DNA of 13,377 bases, taken from positions 1 through 13,377 of the forward strand of contig JAABTE010000038.1 in assembly GCA_011390035.1 (NCBI GenBank), read 5' to 3'. This DNA comes from Desulfobacteraceae bacterium. Its GTDB lineage: Bacteria > Desulfobacterota > Desulfobacteria > Desulfobacterales > JAABSP01. The first letter of the stretch is position 1. Every line of letters starts with the position of its first letter. Positions 5,425 to 11,199 of this stretch are shown here, in pieces. The position numbers were made by a program, and so were the translations under genes. A model generated the notes under the pieces. The model worked only from the letters and a program-made list of their open reading frames with translations. It was not told the origin of the DNA and did no database searches.

Positions 5425-7512
5425 TTACCAGTGCTTGCTGTTCGGCGGAATGATCCAGTATTCCATGCCCTTGCGCTTCAGATCCATGCCCAGATCCTTG
5501 GCCTGGGGCTCGGTGAGGCCCATCACCCGGACCCGGTTGTACAGCTTGCCGCCCAACTGGGTGGTGGTGATACGGGCGTCCCGGTTGTCCATGAGGCGCA
5601 GAGCCAGGTTCTGGACCTGGTCGATGCGCTTGCCCGGCCCGCCCGCCTGGGTGAAGGAGCCCATCTGCACCTTCCACAAAAAGCTGTCCGAAGCCGCGCT
5701 GGACCATCCACCGCCGGGGGAGGCCGCGCCCGCTGAACGGCTGTCGGTGGTGGTGACGCCGCGCTCCCATTCCTCCGGGGCGAAATCGCCGCCCGCCGCG
5801 CCTGTGTCGGACCAGGACCCCGCCCCGGCGCCGCCCGTGTCCGCGCCACCCGCGTCCGCGCCGGCCGAGCCGGACCAGGGAGAGCTGCCCGCGCCGGACC
5901 AGGGAGCGGCGCTTCCAGCTCCGGCCGTCCCCATGTCGCCGCCGCCAAGATCCGTGGCGTTGAAGCCGCCGGTGGCGCCCGCGCCAATAGCCGCCACCGT
6001 GCCCGGGTTGTAGCCGATGCCGTCGCCGCCGCCCATCAGGGCCGCGCCGCCACACTCCTGGGGCGCCATGCCGATGCTCACGCACAGCCGCTTGTGGGCC
6101 ACCAGCATGTCAACCACCGCCTCGTCCCGCCGGAGCTTTGAGGCCATCTCCTCAAGGTACCGCTGGGTGACGGCCAGCTCGGAAAGCTGCCCGGCGCCGC
6201 TCTTTTCACGGGCCATGTTGAGCAGGTTGGCGGCCAGCCCGTAAGTCTCTTCCAGCAGGCGGAAGCGGTCCACCTTGATGGCGTAGTCGAGCAGGGCGAT
6301 ATGCACCTGGGTGATCACGCCCACGGTCATCATCAGCCGCTGCAGCTCGGCCATGGAGATGGATTTTTCCTTGCCCCGAAGGATGGCCAGGTTGGCCGGG
6401 ATGTCCAGCAGGTTCCAGCCCACGCCGGCGCCCACGCTGTTCCAGGTGTTGGCGTACAGCAGGCGGTTGTCGTCATAGTGGGAGGCGGCAAAGAAGTTGA
6501 CCCCCGGAAAGAGGTTGAGAAAGGCGCCCCTGGCCTCTTCCTTCTGTATCAGCACCTGGATGTCGGTCTGATACAGCTCCGGCCGATGCAGCAGGGCGTA
6601 TTCCTCCAGGGAATCGATGTTCAGCTCCTTGGTGAGGGGCAGGCCGGCCACGATTGGCTTTATGGGGGGCCGGGCCAGCGTGTACTGCACGTTCTGGTTG
6701 AAGCCCATAAGGCGGGACAGCTCCAGCCGCGAGGATGACAGGTTGGCCTGAAGCTGGCGGATGGTCAGCTCCAGCTCCTTGAGGCGAAGCTCCGCCTCCG
6801 CGGCGTCCATCCGATCCAGATCCCGGGTGGACACGGCCGAATCGATCCGACCCTTGACCTCCTTGAGGCGGGTTTCAACGGCGTGGACGTAATCAAGGGC
6901 GTCCTCGAGGGCGGCGGCCTGCCAGTAGGCCTCCGTCAGCTCCAGGGCGAGCTGCTGGGCCTCCCGGGCGCGCTTTCGCTCCAGCACCTGCTCGCGCATC
7001 TCCGAGGCGTTGGAGCGGACATAGGCCAGCACGGTGTCCAGAACATTCCATGTGAGGGTGAGATTGCCCTCCAGGCTGTCCTTGAGTTCCGAGACGGTGT
7101 AATCCTTCTGGTCCTCGTCCCGCTGCCAGTTGTAAACGTCGCTCTTTCGAAGCTTGTCCCGGTAGGTGAACTGGGCGTCCGCCTTGAGGCCCGGCAACAT
7201 CTGGAGCTTGTTGGCCAGAGTCTCCTTGCTGGCGATCTCCTGGTTGAGCTTGGCGATGCGCACTTCCAGGTTATTGCGCATGCCGATGTTGATGACATCC
7301 TCGAGGGTCAGGGGCTGCTCGAAATTTATGTCCATCGGCGGCTGGAGCAGGCTCAGATCGGTTCTGGCCTGCTGTTCCCGATGGTCGGCCAGTTCCGCGT
7401 CGTTCATGACCTTTCCGCAACCGCCCAGCAGCATCGACATACAACCGAATAGCAGAAAACCCCCAAATGCCGCCCGCCATACACCCCTGCCGGAATCGAA
7501 TTTTTTTAACAT
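5425..7512 (-). CDS. TolC-family outer-membrane lipoprotein with C-terminal SPOR domain
   Basis: The start is ATG at 7512, with GGAG 7 bases upstream (7520-7523). This gives a 695-residue protein with a signal peptide and lipobox LGGC (lipidated Cys32). Residues of about 65-490 are a TolC/OEP-type channel protomer with two helical-hairpin halves. Visible marks are LTLEDVINIGMRNNLEVRIAK, TLTWNVLDT, a long charged helix (LELTEAYWQAAALEDALDYV) and, in the second half, HRPEL and GVGWNLLDIP. Residues of about 493-610 are a Gly/Ala/Ser-rich linker containing two PWSG motifs. Residues 611-695 (WKVQMGSFTQ... ending YWIIPP) look like a SPOR domain, which in other proteins binds denuded peptidoglycan. 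The typical TolC is about 430-490 residues, so the extra 200 are the linker plus SPOR. It is the first gene of the secretion module and probably supplies the outer-membrane exit for the surface protein. The TolC call is firm; the SPOR call is likely. Confidence 0.9.
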   Translation of the reverse strand: MLKKFDSGRGVWRAAFGGFLLFGCMSMLLGGCGKVMNDAELADHREQQARTDLSLLQPPMDINFEQPLTLEDVINIGMRNNLEVRIAKLNQEIASKETLANKLQMLPGLKADAQFTYRDKLRKSDVYNWQRDEDQKDYTVSELKDSLEGNLTLTWNVLDTVLAYVRSNASEMREQVLERKRAREAQQLALELTEAYWQAAALEDALDYVHAVETRLKEVKGRIDSAVSTRDLDRMDAAEAELRLKELELTIRQLQANLSSSRLELSRLMGFNQNVQYTLARPPIKPIVAGLPLTKELNIDSLEEYALLHRPELYQTDIQVLIQKEEARGAFLNLFPGVNFFAASHYDDNRLLYANTWNSVGAGVGWNLLDIPANLAILRGKEKSISMAELQRLMMTVGVITQVHIALLDYAIKVDRFRLLEETYGLAANLLNMAREKSGAGQLSELAVTQRYLEEMASKLRRDEAVVDMLVAHKRLCVSIGMAPQECGGAALMGGGDGIGYNPGTVAAIGAGATGGFNATDLGGGDMGTAGAGSAAPWSGAGSSPWSGSAGADAGGADTGGAGAGSWSDTGAAGGDFAPEEWERGVTTTDSRSAGAASPGGGWSSAASDSFLWKVQMGSFTQAGGPGKRIDQVQNLALRLMDNRDARITTTQLGGKLYNRVRVMGLTEPQAKDLGMDLKRKGMEYWIIPPNSKHW
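5683..6036 (-). other. Low-complexity linker joining TolC and SPOR parts
   Basis: This stretch encodes about 118 residues dominated by Gly, Ala, Ser and Asp, with the duplicated PWSG segment echoed in the DNA by two close copies of CGGACCAGGGAG. It is a probable flexible tether that lets the SPOR domain reach the peptidoglycan from the periplasmic side of the channel. Confidence 0.7.
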
Positions 7513-7818
7513 AGGAACACTCCGTTGTTTACGCTGGCGTTGTTGTTGTCTTACGTTGGAACCTTCCGAACATCCGGCCGGTTTTGCCGCCGACCCCCTT
7601 GCCGCCCCTAGCGTTGGCAATTATAATAATAGAATATTTATTCAAAAACCCGTGCCATTGTCAAGCAAATTCAAGCATACGGCGGCCGCGGGCCTCATTT
7701 TCCCGTCTATGTGCCTCCTTCCATCCAACCCGACGGCAGCGGCTCACTCCCGTTTCTCAGAAACCCCGCCCCCCCGCAATGGGTAAAGCGTCGTATTTTC
7801 GGGTAGGATTTCTCTACT
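7513..7818. other. Intergenic region holding the secretion-module promoter
   Basis: This 306-base gap separates the end of the polyamine/DUF350 operon from the TolC-like gene, all on the minus strand. It contains an AT-rich island (about 7620-7665) in otherwise GC-rich DNA, with the promoter listed separately, and a leader of roughly 115 bases. I found no convincing intrinsic terminator for the upstream operon. The weak GTTTCT/AGAAAC hairpin at 7752-7764 has no U-tract. No gene is supported here. Confidence 0.6.
7637..7664 (-). promoter_or_regulatory. Sigma-70-type promoter of the secretion module
   Basis: A perfect -35 TTGACA (7659-7664) is followed after 16 bases by AATAAA (7637-7642). A perfect TATAAT also occurs at 7620-7625, but its spacing (33) does not fit the same -35 box, so it could mark a second start or an easily melted region. 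Transcription would begin about 115-125 bases before the TolC-like start codon. Confidence 0.6.
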
Positions 7819-9372
7819 TCAGTACATCCCCCAGGATCCTTCCATATAATAGCGATAGAGTCCCGGCTCCATGCGGGTGTTGACGGACACCGCGTCCATC
7901 AGCTCCGGCTCCAGCACCCCCTTGCCGAAATGGAGCATGGAGACCATGGCGTCATGGTTGAGAAACCGCGTCTGAAGATCCGAAAAATCGGCTGCCATCA
8001 GCCGTCCCCGGATGGCCTCGGCCGTGGTGTCCGAAGCGTCCATGCCCAGTGCCCAGCCCCATTGGCCCATGGTGGGGATCGAGTTGTGATACGGCGCCAC
8101 CGCCATGCCGGCCGCGGCCGTGGTTTTCAGGATGCAGCGAAACGCCTTGGCCGAAAAATAGGGGCTGGTGGCCTGGGTGACAAAGACGCCGCCCCGGATC
8201 AAATGCCGCCGGATCATCTCGTAAAATTGTACTGAATAAACATGCATCAGATCGATGGTGTCCGGGTCCGGCAGATCCGCTATGATGACGCCGTAGAGCT
8301 GGTCGTCCTTTTCAAGGAAGGCGAAGGCGTCCATGTTCACGACCCGCGTCCGGGGGTCTTTCAAGGAACCCTCGTTGATGGCCAGCAGCGCCGGATGGGT
8401 GGATGCCAGGTTTGTCATGGCCGGATCCAGGTCCACCAGGGTCAGTCGCTTGACGGACGGATGGCGGAAGACCTCCCGGGCCGCCAGGCCGTCGCCGCCG
8501 CCCAGGATCAGTGTCTCGGACGGATCGGCGGAAAGCCGCATGGCCGGATGGACCAGCGGCTCGTGGTAACGCTGCTCGTCATAGGTGGAAAACTGCTCCT
8601 GGCCGTTGATGTACAGCCAGTAATATTCCTTCCACCGGGTCATCACGATCTTCTGGTAGGGGGTCTGCTCGGCGTAAACAATGGTATCCACATACTGGCG
8701 CTGCTCGCCGTAGGTGATCACCGGCCGGGCCAGCACCCCCAGGGTCACCAGGATGGCCAGGGTGGCGCCGAAGGCCGACACCAGGAGCCACTTTCGCTCC
8801 AGCAGGTGAAAAAACCGCCAGAGGATCACCGATGCCACCAGGAAATTGACCGCCCCCAGGGCGATGGGCGTGTAGGTGAGCCCCAGATGCGGCAGAGCGA
8901 AAAAAGCAAAGATCAGCCCGCCGGCCAGAGCGCCGTAATAGTCCTTTTCCATCACGTTGGAGATGTTGACCCGCAGCGCCTCGTAACGCTCGTTCATGCG
9001 GGTTACCAGGGGGATCTCAAGGCCGATCAGTACGCCGATGGCAAAGGCCTGGGAGTAAATGAGCAGGCCGTCGTGATCGATAAGGGCGGAAAGGGTGTAG
9101 GCCAGCAGGGCCGACATGGCGCACAGGATCGACAGGCAAAACTCAATGGCCACAAAGGCGTCCAGGAGCCGATGATGAAAGTGGCGGCTGAGCCGGGAGC
9201 CGACGCCCATGGCAAAGAGCATGAGGGACATCACCACGGTCCATTGGATGATGGCGTTGCCCAGGATGTAGGTGGCCAGCGTCGAAAGGACGAATTCGGC
9301 CACGATGCCCGCGCAACCCGTGGCGAACAGGGCGATTTTCAGGATGAGCCCGAACCTTAGGGGATCAGACAC
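7819..9372 (-). CDS. Spermidine-synthase-like protein with N-terminal membrane domain
   Basis: About 517 residues. The first 217 contain roughly seven hydrophobic segments. The rest is a polyamine aminopropyltransferase-like Rossmann domain: LYINGQEQFSTYDEQRYHEPLVHP (substrate-side strand and gate region), LILGGGDGLAAREVFRHP (about residues 288-305, binding of decarboxylated S-adenosylmethionine), LVDLDP, and ADLPDP (365-370) in place of the usual D(S/A)SDP loop, with the catalytic-site aspartate kept. The usual soluble SpeE is about 280-300 residues, so this is the membrane-fused type. It probably adds an aminopropyl group to a polyamine or another acceptor at the inner membrane. No ATG lies near the N-terminus. 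GTG at 9372 overlaps the DUF350 stop by 8 bases and is chosen; TTG at 9417 is the alternative, and neither has a clear ribosome site, so translational coupling is likely. The true substrate is unknown. Confidence 0.88.
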   Translation of the reverse strand: MSDPLRFGLILKIALFATGCAGIVAEFVLSTLATYILGNAIIQWTVVMSLMLFAMGVGSRLSRHFHHRLLDAFVAIEFCLSILCAMSALLAYTLSALIDHDGLLIYSQAFAIGVLIGLEIPLVTRMNERYEALRVNISNVMEKDYYGALAGGLIFAFFALPHLGLTYTPIALGAVNFLVASVILWRFFHLLERKWLLVSAFGATLAILVTLGVLARPVITYGEQRQYVDTIVYAEQTPYQKIVMTRWKEYYWLYINGQEQFSTYDEQRYHEPLVHPAMRLSADPSETLILGGGDGLAAREVFRHPSVKRLTLVDLDPAMTNLASTHPALLAINEGSLKDPRTRVVNMDAFAFLEKDDQLYGVIIADLPDPDTIDLMHVYSVQFYEMIRRHLIRGGVFVTQATSPYFSAKAFRCILKTTAAAGMAVAPYHNSIPTMGQWGWALGMDASDTTAEAIRGRLMAADFSDLQTRFLNHDAMVSMLHFGKGVLEPELMDAVSVNTRMEPGLYRYYMEGSWGMY

Positions 9373-10213
9373 ACCAGTAGACGACAAAGGCGGCCGCGAT
9401 ATAGGAAAATGCCTCAATGTAGGCGGCGCCCACGTTGGGCGTCTCCTGGTTGACGATCTCGTCTGTGAGCTTGACCTTGGGAATCAGGATCAGGTCCGTG
9501 AGGAACCGGATAAAGGGCAGCAGCACGATGCCCACCACGGAGATCAGCGCGTATGCGCCCAGGCTGTCGGACCAGGAGACGAAGTCCCGCTGCGCGGCCA
9601 GGCCCACCACGATGCCCACGCCGATGATGGCGCCGGCGAAGCCCACGCCCGCGGCGACATTGTCTTTTTCGATCTCCTTGTGCAGGTTGTAGGGCAGGAT
9701 GATGGCGTAAACCCGCCCGGCGGCCATCAAAATCACCTGGCCCACCGCCCAGAAGGCCAGGGCACTGAGCATCCCGCCTCCCTCGCCGGAGATGGCGCCG
9801 AAGATGATCAGGCCCGAGGCCAGGCTCATGCCCAGGGAGACCACGCCTGTGCCGCAGTTACGGTCCCGCACCAGCTCGTCGCTTATCTTGAACGAGGGCA
9901 GGATGGTCTTGTCGCACAGGTACCAGGAGATGTTGAGCAGTATGATCCCGGTCAGCCCGTAGATCCCCAGGTCAATCAGGTCCATGACGATGCCGTGGCT
10001 GGGGCCCGCAAGGCCGCCGCCGATGGCGAACACCAGGCCAAGGTAGTACCCGGTGAGGGCCAGGGCCACCGCTGGATTGTCCTTTTCCACCAGCTCCACC
10101 GTCAGGTTGTATTCCCGGTGCAGCAGGCTATGGACGAACTTGCCCACGATGAAAAGGATGTAAAAGGCAACAATGTAGATGACCGCCGAAATCAGTCTGT
10201 CCAGGATGCTCAT
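9365..10213 (-). CDS. Double-DUF350 (YjfL-like) inner-membrane protein
   Basis: 282 residues with about eight transmembrane segments. The two halves are an internal duplication: EKDNPAVALALTGYYLG (43-59) matches EKDNVAAGVGFAGAIIG (182-198), each following a LHREYNL or LHKE segment. This duplicated DUF350 arrangement is typical of YjfL-like proteins. Their function is unsettled; they recur with polyamine enzymes and YjfM-like lipoproteins and are often linked to envelope stress. The start ATG at 10213 has AGG close upstream and follows the lipoprotein stop by 3 bases. Its own end overlaps the probable start of the spermidine-synthase-like gene, so the three appear translationally coupled. Confidence 0.9.
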   Translation of the reverse strand: MSILDRLISAVIYIVAFYILFIVGKFVHSLLHREYNLTVELVEKDNPAVALALTGYYLGLVFAIGGGLAGPSHGIVMDLIDLGIYGLTGIILLNISWYLCDKTILPSFKISDELVRDRNCGTGVVSLGMSLASGLIIFGAISGEGGGMLSALAFWAVGQVILMAAGRVYAIILPYNLHKEIEKDNVAAGVGFAGAIIGVGIVVGLAAQRDFVSWSDSLGAYALISVVGIVLLPFIRFLTDLILIPKVKLTDEIVNQETPNVGAAYIEAFSYIAAAFVVYWCV

Positions 10214-10216
10214 TTC

Positions 10217-10954
10217 CTATTTCCCCCTGCCACCGGCCCGGCTCCGGAAATCCGTCCGTCCCCGGCCCACGCTTCTTTTGACCTTATCCGTAAACGATGC
10301 CTTGCTCACGCTCGCCTTTGCCGTGCGACGCTCGAAAAATGTCGGCTTGGATTTTTTGGTGTACGCCCCCTGGGTGCCGAACTGTTTCCCGCTGCCGAAA
10401 TAGGGCACGCCCCTGGACCGATAACTGGAATAATTGCGGTAATCGCCCCGATAGATGGGCGGAAAGTCGTTGTCCAGCTCGATCTCGTCGAACAGGGGGG
10501 TGTTGCGGTTGAAGGCCCAGTATTCCCGGCCCAAGGTATCGGAGCGCCAGGCGCCGTAGCGCTGGTCCCCCACGAACATGTAGCCGGGCGGAGCGGCCGC
10601 CTGAACGGGCTCGCCATCCTTCCTGCCCGCCACCACCATGCCCAGCAGGGGCTGATAGGTGCGATAGAACTTTTCCGGCACCGCCATCCAGCCGGTGGCC
10701 CAGGTCTTGCCGGGGGTTCCGACCTGATACTGGTGGAAATAGTCCTTGAAAAAATTGCCATCTTCCTTCATGTTCTCGAGGGTGATAGTATAAGTGGCGG
10801 CCTTGCCCAGTTGGGCACGCAGGGCGTCGAGGGGCAGGGTTTTATCCCCGCAGCCGGACAGCAGCAGGGCGGTCAGCGCGATGGCAAAAGCCGGCGCGAT
10901 GATCGACGGGTGTGCCTTTCTATATTTCATTCTGCGCTTCATTGCCGTTTCCAT
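10217..10954 (-). CDS. Lipoprotein of unknown function, first gene of DUF350 operon
   Basis: With ATG at 10954 this is 245 residues: a basic start (METAMKRRMKYRK), a hydrophobic stretch and lipobox LSGC with the lipidated cysteine at residue 35. The mature part has aromatic-rich segments (YFHQYQVG, YGAWRSDT, REYWAFNRNTPLFDE). The C-terminus is rich in Tyr, Arg, Lys and Gly: YRSRGVPYFGSG, then KPTFFERRTAK and a strongly basic end. I do not recognise a family. The gene position and Gly/Arg-rich tail recall the YjfM/YgiB (DUF1190) lipoproteins next to YjfL, but the sequence is not clearly homologous. ATG at 10942, with GGA 7 bases before it, is also possible. A longer frame back to 11059 is disfavoured because it would start upstream of the predicted transcription start. 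Confidence 0.8.
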   Translation of the reverse strand: METAMKRRMKYRKAHPSIIAPAFAIALTALLLSGCGDKTLPLDALRAQLGKAATYTITLENMKEDGNFFKDYFHQYQVGTPGKTWATGWMAVPEKFYRTYQPLLGMVVAGRKDGEPVQAAAPPGYMFVGDQRYGAWRSDTLGREYWAFNRNTPLFDEIELDNDFPPIYRGDYRNYSSYRSRGVPYFGSGKQFGTQGAYTKKSKPTFFERRTAKASVSKASFTDKVKRSVGRGRTDFRSRAGGRGK

Positions 10955-10984
10955 CCGCTTGAGAACTTCCCGCTTGGGAACTTC
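10955..10984 (-). repeat. 15-base tandem duplication abutting the lipoprotein start
   Basis: On the minus strand GAAGTTCCCAAGCGG is followed at once by GAAGTTCTCAAGCGG, identical in 14 of 15 bases, and the second copy ends exactly at the ATG at 10954. It falls within the expected 5' leader, so it could be a repeated RNA- or protein-binding site overlapping the ribosome-entry region. Confidence 0.8.
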
Positions 10985-11000
10985 AATTAATGATGTCGAT

Positions 11001-11029
11001 TCAATATCAGACCTGCGGTTCCGGGTCAA
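11001..11029 (-). promoter_or_regulatory. Candidate promoter of lipoprotein-DUF350-aminopropyltransferase operon
   Basis: TTGACC (11024-11029), a 17-base spacer, then TATTGA (11001-11006) preceded by TGA, an extended -10 feature. Transcription would start near 10994, giving a leader of about 40 bases to ATG 10954. The -10 is weak (3 of 6), so the call is moderate. Confidence 0.45.
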
Positions 11030-11113
11030 CCGAAAAGCGCTCTTTCGGTCAAATTCCACCCCATCGCCCTCGTCGTCGTCCCCTTCCCCCGGGGGCCACT
11101 CGTGGAATGCGCC

Positions 11114-11141
11114 TTGACTTTCCCCGGCCGGCTGCTATAGT
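11114..11141 (+). promoter_or_regulatory. Sigma-70-type promoter of tex
   Basis: TTGACT (11114-11119), a 16-base GC-rich spacer and TATAGT (11136-11141): five of six matches in each box. Start expected near 11148, about 52 bases before the tex ATG. Confidence 0.7.
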
Positions 11142-11146
11142 TTTGC

Positions 11147-11174
11147 CCTTTGCCGGCAAAGGCGCGCCGGCGCG
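11147..11174 (+). promoter_or_regulatory. Two back-to-back perfect palindromes in the tex leader
   Basis: CCTTTGCCGGCAAAGG (11147-11162) is a perfect 16-base palindrome. It is followed without a gap by the perfect 12-base palindrome CGCGCCGGCGCG (11163-11174). They cover the predicted transcription start and early leader, a usual operator position. They could equally fold as 5'-end hairpins in the RNA. Confidence 0.5.
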
Positions 11175-11199
11175 AACGCGAACGTGAAAAGAGGTGTGA

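Noticed and set aside
7513..7620. Upstream TTG start (7620) for the TolC-like protein, adding 36 residues
   Set aside because: It would place a polar Arg/Gln-rich stretch before the signal peptide and start inside the promoter island. ATG 7512 has GGAG at ideal spacing and gives a proper lipoprotein signal.
7752..7764. GTTTCT/AGAAAC hairpin as terminator of the aminopropyltransferase operon
   Set aside because: The loop is a single base, the stem is short, and no U-tract follows in the minus-strand direction.
8242..10990. Long plus-strand open frames opposite the aminopropyltransferase, DUF350 and lipoprotein genes
   Set aside because: His/Gln/Gly-rich low-information translations, typical of the reverse strand of GC-rich genes. 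The minus-strand proteins have membrane segments and motifs.
10955..11059. Upstream start at 11059 for the lipoprotein
   Set aside because: It would put a charged 35-residue segment before the signal peptide and lie upstream of the predicted transcription start. ATG 10954 or 10942 gives a normal lipoprotein signal.
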